A model generated the notes under the pieces. The model did not search any database. It was not told where the DNA came from and saw only the letters and a program-made list of their open reading frames with translations. From Marivirga arenosa (GTDB lineage Bacteria; Bacteroidota; Bacteroidia; Cytophagales; Cyclobacteriaceae), in assembly GCF_030503895.2 (NCBI RefSeq), contig NZ_CP129970.2, forward strand, positions 1,614,001-1,678,000: a stretch of DNA of 64,000 nucleotides, written 5' to 3'. Positions 52,351 to 61,968 of the stretch are shown piece by piece (within the stretch, counting starts at the first letter, position 1; each line of letters begins with the position of its first letter). The position numbers and the translations under genes are program-made.

Positions 52351-53823
52351 TTATTTTCTACTATAATTCGGAGCTTCACGGGTTACATGTACATCGTGTG
52401 GATGACTTTCCGCAACACCAGCAGCTGTTATTTTAACAAACTTCGCTTCTTTTAATTGCTCTAGGTTTCCAGCACCGCAGTAACCCATTCCGGCTTTCAG
52501 TCCTCCCACCATCTGGTGCAATACTTCCGCTACCATTCCTTTAAACGGTACACGTCCTGTAATTCCTTCTGGCACTAATTTCTTAATGTCATCTTCCGCA
52601 TCTTGGAAATAACGATCTTTACTTCCTTGTCCCATTGCTTCAACAGAACCCATGCCTCGGTAAGATTTGAATTTTCTACCTTCGAAAAGAATCATTTCAC
52701 CAGGTGCTTCTTCAGTACCCGCTAATAATGACCCAATCATTACGCTATCTGCGCCTCCGGCTAATGCTTTTACGATATCACCAGAAAAACGGATACCGCC
52801 ATCTGCAATAATCGGAACTCCAGTATCCTTAATCGCTTTATAAGTTTCATATACGGCTGAAAGCTGTGGTGCACCTACTCCGGCAACCACTCGAGTAGTA
52901 CAAATACTTCCCGGTCCAACCCCTACTTTTACCGCATCAGCACCTGCTTCTACCAAAGCTTTTGCAGCTTCAGGAGTGGCAATATTTCCTACTATCATGT
53001 CAAGATTAGGATATGCTTTTTTGATTCTTGCAGCTGTATCAATTACGCCTTTACTATGTCCGTGGGCGGTATCAATGGTTACAACATCTACTCCAGCTTT
53101 CACCAAGGCATCAATTCTTTCTTCAATATCACCCGTAACCCCAACGGCAGCCCCAACTCTTAATCTGCCAAACTCATCTTTGCAGGCATTAGGCTTATCT
53201 TTTTTCTTCAAGATATCTTTATAGGTAATTAAGCCCATCAAGATGCCCGATTTATTAATGATCGGTAATTTTTCGATTTTATGCTCTTGTAATACTTCTT
53301 CAGCACCTTCTAAATCAATTCCTTCCTCAGCTGTGATGAGGTTTTGGCTGGTCATTACTTTTTCAACTGACACTTTATTGTCCTTTTGAAAACGTAAATC
53401 TCTGTTGGTTACAATGCCTAATAGTTTTTTGGAAGAATCAACTACCGGAATACCTCCAATTTTGTTTTCGCGCATAATTTTTAAGGCGTCACCTACTGTG
53501 CTATCAATATGAAGGGTAACCGGATCTAATATCATTCCACTTTGAGAACGCTTCACTTTACGCACTTCCATAGCCTGTTGCTCAATGGTCATGTTTTTAT
53601 GAATGAAGCCGAGCCCTCCCTCTAATGCAATAGCAATTGCTAAATTATGCTCAGTTACGGTATCCATGGCAGCGGAAACCAAAGGAATGTTAAGCGTTAT
53701 ATTTCGGGTTAATTTTGAGGAAGTGTCAGTGTCTCTCGGTAAAACTTCTGAATATCCTGGAAGCAATAATACGTCATCGTAAGTTAAAGCTTCGTAAACA
53801 AATTTGGATGTGTCTAAGCTCAT
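52351..53823 (-). CDS. guaB: Inosine-5'-monophosphate dehydrogenase GuaB
   Basis: GuaB oxidises IMP to XMP with NAD, the committed step of guanine nucleotide synthesis. The 490-residue length is standard. Two CBS domains are inserted at about residues 97-210. The active-site loop [20 protein letters not shown] holds the catalytic Cys, and [11 protein letters not shown] lies near the C-terminus. The 5' leader contains a perfect 10-base hairpin ending two bases before the ATG. Confidence 0.97.
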   Translation of the reverse strand: MSLDTSKFVYEALTYDDVLLLPGYSEVLPRDTDTSSKLTRNITLNIPLVSAAMDTVTEHNLAIAIALEGGLGFIHKNMTIEQQAMEVRKVKRSQSGMILDPVTLHIDSTVGDALKIMRENKIGGIPVVDSSKKLLGIVTNRDLRFQKDNKVSVEKVMTSQNLITAEEGIDLEGAEEVLQEHKIEKLPIINKSGILMGLITYKDILKKKDKPNACKDEFGRLRVGAAVGVTGDIEERIDALVKAGVDVVTIDTAHGHSKGVIDTAARIKKAYPNLDMIVGNIATPEAAKALVEAGADAVKVGVGPGSICTTRVVAGVGAPQLSAVYETYKAIKDTGVPIIADGGIRFSGDIVKALAGGADSVMIGSLLAGTEEAPGEMILFEGRKFKSYRGMGSVEAMGQGSKDRYFQDAEDDIKKLVPEGITGRVPFKGMVAEVLHQMVGGLKAGMGYCGAGNLEQLKEAKFVKITAAGVAESHPHDVHVTREAPNYSRK

Positions 53824-53825
53824 AA

Positions 53826-53853
53826 TGCAAATAATTAGCTGTGATTATTTGCA
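53826..53853 (-). promoter_or_regulatory. Perfect inverted repeat directly before guaB
   Basis: TGCAAATAAT and ATTATTTGCA form perfect 10-base arms around an 8-base loop. The repeat lies two bases before the guaB ATG and a few bases after the likely promoter, so it could be an operator or an mRNA hairpin that affects translation. Confidence 0.6.
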
Positions 53854-53856
53854 GGG

Positions 53857-53864
53857 CAAAAGTA
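53857..53864 (-). promoter_or_regulatory. Likely guaB -7 box TACTTTTG
   Basis: TACTTTTG on the minus strand matches TAnnTTTG and lies 34 bases before the guaB start. No clear -33 TTG is seen. Confidence 0.5.
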
Positions 53865-53936
53865 CGAACATACTTTCATTATCCGAAATTTGTTGTTATA
53901 ATTATTTTGTAAAAAATCAAAAAAACCTGGAACTTT

Positions 53937-55565
53937 ATGAGTTTACCCCTTCTACTGCTCCTGTCAGCCCTTATTCTACTATTTGCTTATTTTACCTACG
54001 GTAGATTTATTAGTAAAAAGTTTGAAATTCGGGATGAGCAGCCTACTCCAGCCCATACTCAAAATGATGGGGTTGATTATGTTCCTTCCAATAAATTGGT
54101 GGTTTTAGGGCATCATTTTGCTTCCATTGCGGGGGCAGGTCCTATTGTAGGGCCTATTATTGCAGTAACTTTCGGTTGGATTCCAGCAGTGATCTGGATT
54201 TTATTAGGCGGGATATTTTTTGGTGCTGTGCATGACATCGGAAGCATGGTAGCCTCCTTGCGCCATAAAGGAAAATCAATTGGGGTAATCATTCAACAAT
54301 ATATTGGGCAAAATGGGAAAAGACTATTTCTGATCTTTAGCTTTTCTACCTTAATTCTAATCATAGCTGTTTTTGCGGATATTATTGCCAAGACTTTTGT
54401 AAAAAACCCAGGGGTAGCTTCTACCTCAGCTTTATTTATAGGCTTAGCCTTAATTTTTGGCTTATTGAATAGAAAGTTAGCGCATAAAAAATCATCCTTT
54501 CTTTGGCTTTCTATAATTGGGATTTTCTTCATGTATTACTTTGTAATATTAGGGAACAGTATTCCTTTTGAACTGAATTATGTGTTTTGGGTAGGCTTAT
54601 TATTAGCCTATGCATTTGTGGCATCCGTTACGCCTATGTCGGTTTTATTACAGCCTCGTGATTATCTCAGTAGCTTTTTATTATATGGTTTGATTATTCT
54701 AGCCATAGTCGGGGTGGTAGTGGCCAATCCGGAAGTGAAAATGGACCATAATATTGTATTTAATAGTGAAGATATTGGGTATCTGTTTCCGGTGCTTTTT
54801 ATAACAGTCGCATGTGGTGCTATAAGTGGTTTTCATTCTTTGGTAGCATCAGGCACAACTTCCAAGCAAATTAATAAGGAATCAGATGCAAAGGTGGTTG
54901 GCTATGGCGGAATGCTGATCGAATCTTTCCTGGCTATCATTTCTGTATGTGCCGTTATGGTGATTAGTAGAACAGATTATGCAAACAGTCTCAGCACCGA
55001 TGGACCTGTTAATATGTTTGCTGATGGAATGGGCTATGTCATTTCCTCTTTAGGAATTGAAGAAGGCTTAGCGGTTAACTTTGTAGCGCTAACAATTTCC
55101 GCTTTTGCTTTAACTACTTTAGATACCTGCACTCGTTTAGCTCGCTTTACGTTTCAGGAATTTTTTGAAGAATCAGATAATAAATCAGTTCAAAAGCTTA
55201 CTCAAAATAGGTTCTTATCCACAACGGTGGTGGTAATCCTTTCTTCTTTATTTTTGCTATCGGGGGAATTCACTACTTTATGGCCCATTTTTGGTTCAGC
55301 TAATCAGTTATTAGCAGCTTTGGCGCTTTTGGCGGTCTCCGTTTGGATGATAAAGTCGGGCAAGAAAGTAGGCTTTTTGCTGATCCCAATGTTTTTCATG
55401 TTTGTAGTTACGCTGAGCTCACTATTTGTTTTGGCTTTTCAAAACTTCGAAAAAGGAATATATAGTATATCCATAGTGGCTACTTTACTTTTTGCCTTGG
55501 CAATCGTTTTACTAATACTGGCGAAAAGATGCTTGAAGAAAGAAGATGAGAAGGTAGGGGCATGA
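53937..55565 (+). CDS. cstA: CstA-family carbon starvation/peptide transporter
   Basis: The 542-residue protein has about 14 hydrophobic segments and the CstA hallmark DYVPSNKLVVLGHHFASIAGAGPIVGP at about residues 47-70, plus SGFHSLVASGTTSKQI and TTLDTCTRLARF further on. CstA proteins import peptides or pyruvate, often when carbon is scarce. It is shorter than the roughly 700 residues of E. coli CstA, as are many Bacteroidota homologues. It reads divergently from guaB and converges on the Doc pair, with only one base between stop codons. Confidence 0.9.
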   Translation: MSLPLLLLLSALILLFAYFTYGRFISKKFEIRDEQPTPAHTQNDGVDYVPSNKLVVLGHHFASIAGAGPIVGPIIAVTFGWIPAVIWILLGGIFFGAVHDIGSMVASLRHKGKSIGVIIQQYIGQNGKRLFLIFSFSTLILIIAVFADIIAKTFVKNPGVASTSALFIGLALIFGLLNRKLAHKKSSFLWLSIIGIFFMYYFVILGNSIPFELNYVFWVGLLLAYAFVASVTPMSVLLQPRDYLSSFLLYGLIILAIVGVVVANPEVKMDHNIVFNSEDIGYLFPVLFITVACGAISGFHSLVASGTTSKQINKESDAKVVGYGGMLIESFLAIISVCAVMVISRTDYANSLSTDGPVNMFADGMGYVISSLGIEEGLAVNFVALTISAFALTTLDTCTRLARFTFQEFFEESDNKSVQKLTQNRFLSTTVVVILSSLFLLSGEFTTLWPIFGSANQLLAALALLAVSVWMIKSGKKVGFLLIPMFFMFVVTLSSLFVLAFQNFEKGIYSISIVATLLFALAIVLLILAKRCLKKEDEKVGA

Positions 55566-55566
55566 T

Positions 55567-55944
55567 TTAATTTTGCTTTGAATGCTTTAAAATCCAGTTC
55601 TTGATATATTCAAAGTCAACTTTTCCTTTTGAAATTGAAATAACTAATTGATATTTTTCATCTTGACTAGCATTTATGTCATGTTTACTGTTCATCATTA
55701 ACAGCCTAGCTAAAACATAGCCTGTCCTTTTATTACCATCTGAAAAAGGGTGATTTTTGACTATACTTTCTAGGATTGCAGCCGCTTTATCAATTACATT
55801 AGGGTATAAATCTTTGCCATCAAACGTCTGATAAGGGCGGTTTAAGGCAGAGTTTAATAATTCTTTATCTCTTATGCCATCTGATCCTCCAAATCTTTCT
55901 ATTAATATTTGGTGAATTTCCAAGGCCTCCTTTTGAGAAATCAC
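55567..55944 (-). CDS. doc: Doc-type (Fic family) toxin
   Basis: The 125-residue protein has the Doc motif HPFSDGNKRTGYV (about residues 64-76), i.e. HPFxxGNKR, and the N-terminal Doc pattern IHQILIERFGGSDGIRD. Doc phosphorylates elongation factor Tu and stops translation. It overlaps the upstream small gene by four bases, the normal antitoxin-toxin order. It lies outside the cassette array. Confidence 0.92.
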   Translation of the reverse strand: MISQKEALEIHQILIERFGGSDGIRDKELLNSALNRPYQTFDGKDLYPNVIDKAAAILESIVKNHPFSDGNKRTGYVLARLLMMNSKHDINASQDEKYQLVISISKGKVDFEYIKNWILKHSKQN

Positions 55945-56129
55945 TTTGCTAACTTTTCAAGAAGCTGCTTATCTTCAGACAAAATAGTTCGAAGATTTTT
56001 GACAGTATTAAAATTATCGGAAGATTGATTTTTCACAGCAGTCAAAAATTCAAAGACTTCTTGTAAAGCTTCTTCAGGAATATTTTCCAGCATTTCATTG
56101 ATAGCTACTTTTACTTCTTCTCTACTCAT
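55941..56129 (-). CDS. Antitoxin partner of Doc
   Basis: The 62-residue protein is short, charged and helical (VKVAINEMLENIPEEALQEVFEFL) and precedes doc with a four-base overlap, so it is the probable antitoxin. It is not of the AbrB/Phd type by eye; similar small proteins with the LENIPEEAL pattern precede Doc in other Bacteroidota. Confidence 0.8.
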   Translation of the reverse strand: MSREEVKVAINEMLENIPEEALQEVFEFLTAVKNQSSDNFNTVKNLRTILSEDKQLLEKLAK

Positions 56130-56229
56130 AATGAAATATACGAATTTAGATTCTTAATTGTTAGAATTTACTTAACAATAGACACGGTATAGTTTTAGAT
56201 TAAAAAATCCCATTTTCATTGATTATTTC

Positions 56230-56559
56230 TTAAGCAAGATCCCATAGCTCACTGATTTTATCACGCTGAAATTTGAAAAAATGCGCCAATATATAGCCAG
56301 AATCATTAGGATTTTGCTTTACTAAAGAATGTACTGACACTCCTTCTTCATCTGCCATCGCCCTTAAAATGCTCAATTCTTTTTCAGGGTTTTGCTTAGC
56401 ATCTTCTAGCATGGCGGTTTTTAAAGAAGATATATCCTTTTTGAAATAGGGATTATGGTGTTTGAAATTTGGTGAAACATAAAGGGAGAAAGCATTTTCT
56501 ACATCACCGCTAGCAACCATTCTTAAAAATTCGACTGCTATTTCTTTTTCTCTTTTCAT
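56230..56559 (-). CDS. NTF2/SnoaL-like protein
   Basis: The 109-residue protein has the SnoaL-like pattern EFLRMVASGDVENAFSLYVSPNFKHHNP followed by the HSLVKQNPNDSGYILAHFFKFQRDKISELWD strands. The fold is a small cone-shaped barrel used as an enzyme or binding domain; the ligand is unknown. It reads divergently from the aminotransferase gene. Confidence 0.82.
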   Translation of the reverse strand: MKREKEIAVEFLRMVASGDVENAFSLYVSPNFKHHNPYFKKDISSLKTAMLEDAKQNPEKELSILRAMADEEGVSVHSLVKQNPNDSGYILAHFFKFQRDKISELWDLA

Positions 56560-56632
56560 ATCGGACTAATTAATTCTTTAAATTTATTGAATATACTTTT
56601 CAAAAAAGAAAAGAGTAATTGAAATCTATACT

Positions 56633-57781
56633 ATGGAAAACCAAAAACAGCTTTTTAACCTCCCTGAAAATATCCATTATTTAAATGGAGCCTATATGTC
56701 TCCAAACTTAAAAACAGTAGAAGCAGCTGGAATTCTAGGGATTCAAAGGAAAACGAATCCTACTTCAATTTCTGAAGAGGACTTTTTTAAACCTGCAGAG
56801 AAGGTTAAATCCTTGTTTGCCGAATTGGTAAATGCTCCGGCCCAACAAATAGCCTTAATTCCCTCTGCATCCTATGGATTAATGAATGCTATTCAAAATG
56901 TTCCCATCAAAGAAGGGCAACATGCCATTACTGTGAATGAGGAATTTCCAAGTGATCACTTAACCCTAAGGCATTTTTGTGAAAAATATCAGGCTGAACT
57001 AAAAGTAGTTTCTCCTCCTGATTTTGTTGAGGGCAGAACTGAAAGCTGGACCAATCAAATTATTGAGTCAATTACTGAGGATACTGCTTTAGTAGTCATG
57101 TCTTCTATTCATTGGATGGAAGGATTGAAGTTTGATTTAAAAGCGATAGGAGAAAAGTGTAGAGAAACCAATACCTACTTTATTGTAGACGGTACCCAGT
57201 CGGTTGGGGCACTTCCGATGGATGTAGAAGCGTTTCACATTGATGCCTTAATTTGCGCAGCCTATAAATGGTTACTAGGACCCTATTCATCTGGCTTAGC
57301 CTATTATAGTGAAAAGTTTAATGAAGGCATTCCGCTTGAATATTCTTGGATGACTCGAAAGGATAGCGATGATTTCAGTAAATTAACTGAATACCCAGAG
57401 GATTTTGGCCCTAATGCGATGCGCTATAATGTAGGAGAATTTAGTAATTTCATTGCTCTACCCATGATGCAGAAAGCATTAGAGCAATTATTAGAGTGGA
57501 GGCCTGAAAGTATTCAAAATTACTGTTTTGAATTACTAAATCCACTCCGTGATTTATTGGATCAAAAAGGGATTGAAAAAGAAGTAGACAATAGGATGAG
57601 TGCTCATTTATACGGCTTATTTGTTCCAGATACTATTGATCTTCCCCAATTAATGAATAGCTTAAAATCAAATAATATTTTTGTTTCGGCTAGAGGCAGC
57701 AAAATAAGAATTTCACCAAATGTGTATAATGATGCTGAGGATGTAGAAGCTTTAATGGGTGTTTTGCAGAAGCATTTGTAA
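56633..57781 (+). CDS. Class V aminotransferase-fold PLP enzyme
   Basis: The 382-residue protein has the class V layout, with the pyridoxal phosphate Lys in ALICAAYKWLLGPYSSG (about residue 206) and the cofactor Asp in YFIVDGTQSVGALPMDV. It could be a cysteine desulfurase-like, kynureninase-like or isopenicillin epimerase-like enzyme; the N-terminal IHYLNGAYMSPN is closest to kynureninase/epimerase-type members. Substrate unknown. recX follows 26 bases later. Confidence 0.88.
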   Translation: MENQKQLFNLPENIHYLNGAYMSPNLKTVEAAGILGIQRKTNPTSISEEDFFKPAEKVKSLFAELVNAPAQQIALIPSASYGLMNAIQNVPIKEGQHAITVNEEFPSDHLTLRHFCEKYQAELKVVSPPDFVEGRTESWTNQIIESITEDTALVVMSSIHWMEGLKFDLKAIGEKCRETNTYFIVDGTQSVGALPMDVEAFHIDALICAAYKWLLGPYSSGLAYYSEKFNEGIPLEYSWMTRKDSDDFSKLTEYPEDFGPNAMRYNVGEFSNFIALPMMQKALEQLLEWRPESIQNYCFELLNPLRDLLDQKGIEKEVDNRMSAHLYGLFVPDTIDLPQLMNSLKSNNIFVSARGSKIRISPNVYNDAEDVEALMGVLQKHL

Positions 57782-57807
57782 TTTTGCTGATAGAGCATGA
57801 AGGGCTA

Positions 57808-58284
57808 ATGGCAAAACAGAAAATATATACTATTAAAGAGGGAAAAGCCAGAGGGGCAAAATATTGCGCTGGTCAGGAAAGAAGTCAACAGCAAGTACGA
57901 GATAAGTTGTACGAATGGGGTTTGTATGGTGATGAAGTGGAGGAAGTATTATCCTGGTTAATTTCTGAAGACTTTGTGAATGAAGAGCGTTTTGCTCAAA
58001 GCTATGTAAGGGGTCATTTCAAATTAAAGAAGTGGGGAAAGCTTAAAATAAAGCAAGGCCTGGAGCAAAAGAAAATATCATCATATTGCATTAAAATGGG
58101 TATGAAAGAGATAGACCCTCAAGCCTATGAAGACACCATTACTAGCTTAGTGGAAAAGAAATGGGATGCTTTAAAAGAGCAGAACCTCTACATTAAAAAG
58201 CAGAAAACAGTACGCTATTTATTGCAAAAAGGATTTGAGGCCGATTTAGTTTGGGAGGCCGTAAATCAGCTTAGCGAGGACTAA
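57808..58284 (+). CDS. recX: RecX-family regulator of RecA
   Basis: The 158-residue protein has three RecX helical repeats: CAGQERSQQQVRDKLYEWGL, ERFAQSYVRGHFKLKKWGKLKI and KTVRYLLQKGFEADLVWEAV. RecX modulates RecA filaments. The ATG giving MAKQKIYTIKEGKARG is chosen; an in-frame TTG eight codons upstream is less likely. Its 3' end overlaps the convergent haloperoxidase-like gene by 14 bases. Confidence 0.9.
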   Translation: MAKQKIYTIKEGKARGAKYCAGQERSQQQVRDKLYEWGLYGDEVEEVLSWLISEDFVNEERFAQSYVRGHFKLKKWGKLKIKQGLEQKKISSYCIKMGMKEIDPQAYEDTITSLVEKKWDALKEQNLYIKKQKTVRYLLQKGFEADLVWEAVNQLSED

Positions 58285-59581
58285 GTTTTTGGAATCGCTT
58301 GATCACAAATTCTCCTACTTGAGACCCAATTTCAAGTCCTACCTCATTATCGGTTCTAAAATGCACCCCTCCTTCAAACCTCGATTCCGAACACTCTTTT
58401 GCCAGTAATTCAAACTCCTTATGATCAAGAGGGAAGATATGGCTTAATGCCTCAGCAACTGAACCTGCTACCGTAGTGTGACCCGCAGGATAACCTGGGA
58501 AATTAGGAGTATCGATTAAATAAGGTTTAAACCCTGGATCGTATTGAAATGGGCGGATAGTCCAGTAATGATATTTTCCATCCCATGCGACAATGGTAGC
58601 CTCATATCTGGAGGCATGAAAAAGAGCTGAGGCATAGGCGGCCTGCATAGGATTAAGGTCATATTCCAAAATTTTTCGTTCTAGAAGGTCATCCCAAACG
58701 GGTTCGGTGCGCCACTTCCAAGCAATGTTACTTCGCTTATGATTTTCTTGGAATTCCCTTAATTCTTGCATTTCAGCTTCCCAGTCTGAAGGTGGAGGTC
58801 CCGGTCTAAATTGATCATTGCTATCCAAAGTTAGAGGCTTCCATTTTGCTTTCATAGGATCCCATTTGCTCGGTATGCCTTTCCATTTGTTCTTTCCAAT
58901 AGGAACCTCTCCCTCCCAAGTATCTGCTGTCCGATCAGTTTTAGCGTAAGCTATATATTGAGCAGCAACCTCTTTTCCCACTTCAATACTTGCATTAATT
59001 TCATTCGCATATTGGGTGCCGCTTCTCAAGCGATTTAATTTGAATGCTTGAAGGCAACTGTCCACCTTATGTGATTGATCTGGAAAGTAGTAGGAAATGA
59101 TTTGAGAAGCAGCTCCTGCAGCAGCGCTCCATTCGCAAAGTGAAGATGTACTCTTGTTTTTAGCAAACAATTTTACGCCTGAGTTTAGCTCAAAAGGCCT
59201 TTTGCTAGTTCTATCAGTTGAATAATTGCTTATGGTTACTAAGGCATCATAAATAGCTAAATGCATAATAACGACCCTTGCCCCATTCTTATGGCCCTTA
59301 TGTGCATTGCTAATATCCATTAAAAGTTGATGCCATCTATAATTAGGGTAGGCAGAATTCCAATATTTAATCTCTTCCAAGTCCAGTGAGCTGAGTGCGC
59401 TTTGTAATTGGATAATGCTGTCTATTGTTTGCTCATTTGGCTCTTTCCCCTCCATAAAAATGGAGCTGGTAAACATAAAAGGTGTATAGTTATTATGATT
59501 CTTTTGAGCGATTATAGATTGTGGGCATAAAAAGTAAACGCTCATAGAAGCAATGAGGAGGAAGGTTTTTAGAGGGTTCAT
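58271..59581 (-). CDS. Vanadium-haloperoxidase/PAP2-type secreted protein
   Basis: The 436-residue protein, read from MNPLKTFLLIASMSVYFL, has a signal peptide ending SIIAQ. The C-terminal half contains YWTIRPFQYDPGF, the phosphate/vanadate-binding FPGYPAGHTTVAGSVAEAL and SRFEGGVHFRTDNEVG, the three pieces of the PAP2/haloperoxidase active site. It may be a vanadium-dependent peroxidase or an acid phosphatase in the periplasm. An in-frame ATG 14 codons upstream is not preferred because the signal peptide begins here. Confidence 0.87.
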   Translation of the reverse strand: MNPLKTFLLIASMSVYFLCPQSIIAQKNHNNYTPFMFTSSIFMEGKEPNEQTIDSIIQLQSALSSLDLEEIKYWNSAYPNYRWHQLLMDISNAHKGHKNGARVVIMHLAIYDALVTISNYSTDRTSKRPFELNSGVKLFAKNKSTSSLCEWSAAAGAASQIISYYFPDQSHKVDSCLQAFKLNRLRSGTQYANEINASIEVGKEVAAQYIAYAKTDRTADTWEGEVPIGKNKWKGIPSKWDPMKAKWKPLTLDSNDQFRPGPPPSDWEAEMQELREFQENHKRSNIAWKWRTEPVWDDLLERKILEYDLNPMQAAYASALFHASRYEATIVAWDGKYHYWTIRPFQYDPGFKPYLIDTPNFPGYPAGHTTVAGSVAEALSHIFPLDHKEFELLAKECSESRFEGGVHFRTDNEVGLEIGSQVGEFVIKRFQKLSPR

Positions 59582-59659
59582 AGTGCTTTTATCCTGTAGG
59601 TTCAAAAGGAAGGAGCTTTCCAATCGTATACAATAGAAAAGCTCCTAAATATTCATTCC

Positions 59660-60952
59660 TTAAATGATCATTCCGGCTCCCACTGTTTGCTGTGAGAATT
59701 CATCTATGATAATTAAAGAACCGGTATTTCTATTTTTTCGGTAAGAATCAAATAATAAAGGCTTAGCAGTTTTGATCGTGATTCTGGCAATATCATTGGC
59801 TCCTACAGCCTTGTCCTCTTCGTTCTTTTCTAATGTGTTTACATTCACCTTATATTTCACTTCTTTTATGATGGCTCGAGCCTCATTTGTAGTGTGCTTC
59901 ACGGTATATTTCCCTCCTAATTTAAGGGGATCAACATTTAGCCAGCATACCATTAATTCAATTTCTTGCGCTTTAGTTGGCTGATTATTTACCTTAGCCA
60001 GCATATCTCCACGGCTGATGTCAATATCATCTTCTAAGGTCATGGTAACTGACATAGGTGGAAAGGCCTCTTTCAACTCCCCATCCATGGTCTCTATGGA
60101 TTTGATTTTGGTGGTAAAACCAGAGGGTAAAACCACTACTTCTTCTCCTTTACGGAAAATTCCACCGCTTACTAAACCTGCATAGCCTCTAAAATCATGA
60201 TACTGATCAGATTGTGGTCTGATTACCCATTGAACGGGGAACCTACCGTCTATTAAATCTCGATCGGATGCAACCTGTACATTTTCTAATGTCCATAATA
60301 AGGAAGGACCTTGATACCAGTCCATATTTTTAGACTTATCTACTACATTATCCCCATTTAAGGCAGAGATCGGAATAAATCTGATATCTGGAATTTCAAG
60401 TTTTGCATCAAAGCTTAAATACTCTTTCTTGATTTGCTCGAATACTTCTTCTTTATAATCAACCAAGTCCATTTTGTTGATACAAACAATTACATGCTTG
60501 ATCTGTAATAAGGAGGCAATGAAAGAATGTCTTTTGGTTTGCTCAATTACTCCTTTTCTTGCATCAATTAAGATAATGGCTAAGTTCACATTTGAGGCAC
60601 CCGTAACCATATTACGAGTATATTGAACGTGACCCGGAGTATCTGCAATGATGAATTTTCTTTTTGGAGTAGCAAAATAGCGATAAGCTACATCAATGGT
60701 GATTCCTTGCTCTCTTTCGGCTTTCAAACCATCAGTTAATAAAGCAAGGTTAACGTGTTCGTCACCACGATTTTTACTTGATTTTTCTACCGCCTCAATC
60801 TGATCTTCAAAGATTGATTTTGTATCGTACATCAATCTACCGATCAGGGTACTTTTACCATCATCAACACTTCCTGCAGTTGAAAAACGCAATAGGTCCA
60901 TGTCTAAGTAACCCGCAGTGTCTGTAGTGTTTTGTTCTTTAGTGTCTTGCAT
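59660..60952 (-). CDS. cysN: Sulfate adenylyltransferase GTPase subunit CysN
   Basis: CysN hydrolyses GTP to drive ATP sulfurylase. The 430-residue protein shows the G1 motif AGSVDDGKSTLIGRL, G3 DTPGHVQYTRNM and G4 NKMD, followed by the EF-Tu-like barrel domains. It is not fused to an APS kinase domain; that is a separate gene (cysC). It is last in the cysC-cysD-cysN set, with a 95-base gap after cysD that holds an intergenic palindrome. Confidence 0.95.
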   Translation of the reverse strand: MQDTKEQNTTDTAGYLDMDLLRFSTAGSVDDGKSTLIGRLMYDTKSIFEDQIEAVEKSSKNRGDEHVNLALLTDGLKAEREQGITIDVAYRYFATPKRKFIIADTPGHVQYTRNMVTGASNVNLAIILIDARKGVIEQTKRHSFIASLLQIKHVIVCINKMDLVDYKEEVFEQIKKEYLSFDAKLEIPDIRFIPISALNGDNVVDKSKNMDWYQGPSLLWTLENVQVASDRDLIDGRFPVQWVIRPQSDQYHDFRGYAGLVSGGIFRKGEEVVVLPSGFTTKIKSIETMDGELKEAFPPMSVTMTLEDDIDISRGDMLAKVNNQPTKAQEIELMVCWLNVDPLKLGGKYTVKHTTNEARAIIKEVKYKVNVNTLEKNEEDKAVGANDIARITIKTAKPLLFDSYRKNRNTGSLIIIDEFSQQTVGAGMII

Positions 60953-61010
60953 TTATAAATGTCTTTTCAATAACTGTATCAATTTTCTTGGAGAAGAACC
61001 TAGCATCCAG

Positions 61011-61045
61011 AGTCTAGAATCTAGATTCTTAAATCTAAGATCTAC
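61011..61045. repeat. Intergenic AGTCTAGAATCTAGATTCT element
   Basis: A palindromic TCTAGAATCTAGATTCT element lies between cysD and cysN and recurs at about 51934, 52188, 52321 and 63507. Confidence 0.7.
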
Positions 61046-61047
61046 TT

Positions 61048-61953
61048 CTAAAAATATCCTTGTTTCTTTCTTTCTTCCATTGCTGCTTCCGAGCGCTTAT
61101 CGTCAGCTCTTCCGCCTCTTTCCGTTTGTCTTGCAGCCGCAACTTCTTCAATGATTTTATCTAAATCATCCGCTTCTGATTCTACCGCACCGGTAATCGT
61201 CATACAACCTAAAGTTCTGTATCGGATAATTTTCTCTTCGTATGCTTCTCCTTCTAATAAAGTATTGTAAGGAGATTTAGCGATTAATACACCATTTCTG
61301 TTTACTACTTCTCTTTTGTGAGAGAAATAAATACTAGGCAATTCAATTTTTTCTTTTTTGATGTATTGCCATACGTCCATTTCTGTCCAGTTACTGATGG
61401 GGAAAATACGGAATGACTCACCTGGTGCTTTTTTACCATTGTATAAATTCCACAATTCCGGGCGCTGATTTTTAGGATCCCACTGGCCGAAATCATCTCT
61501 GTGTGAAAAGAATCTTTCTTTAGCTCTCGCTTTTTCCTCATCTCTACGGCCACCACCGAAAGCGGCATCATACTGACCTTCTTCCAGTTTCTCTAAAAGT
61601 GTGATGGACTGTAGCGTATTTCTACTAGGGTTTACCCCTTTTTCTTCTACTGCTGTTCCTCGGTCAATAGAATCCTGCACTAAGCCAACATCAAGGTTTA
61701 CATTATATCGCTCTGCTAAATTATCACGAAATTCTAGAGCTTCCGGAAAGTTATGACCCGTGTCGATATGTAATAATGGAAAAGGGACTTTAGCTGGCCA
61801 AAAAGCTTTTTTTGCTAAATGTACCATAGTAATTGAGTCTTTTCCACCGGAAAAAAGGATAACCGGCTTTTCGAATTGAGCAGCTACTTCACGAAAAACG
61901 TAAATAGCTTCTGACTCTAGCTGATCTAAGTGTGATAAATTGTAAGATGACAT
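61048..61953 (-). CDS. cysD: Sulfate adenylyltransferase subunit CysD
   Basis: CysD forms adenosine 5'-phosphosulfate from ATP and sulfate. The 301-residue protein has the PP-loop motif LFSGGKDSITMVHLA, FGGGRRDEEKARAKERFFS and the C-terminal RTLGCMTITGAV, all typical of the family. It lies 15 bases after cysC and before cysN on the same strand. Confidence 0.96.
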   Translation of the reverse strand: MSSYNLSHLDQLESEAIYVFREVAAQFEKPVILFSGGKDSITMVHLAKKAFWPAKVPFPLLHIDTGHNFPEALEFRDNLAERYNVNLDVGLVQDSIDRGTAVEEKGVNPSRNTLQSITLLEKLEEGQYDAAFGGGRRDEEKARAKERFFSHRDDFGQWDPKNQRPELWNLYNGKKAPGESFRIFPISNWTEMDVWQYIKKEKIELPSIYFSHKREVVNRNGVLIAKSPYNTLLEGEAYEEKIIRYRTLGCMTITGAVESEADDLDKIIEEVAAARQTERGGRADDKRSEAAMEERKKQGYF

Positions 61954-61968
61954 ATCTTTTATTCTATT

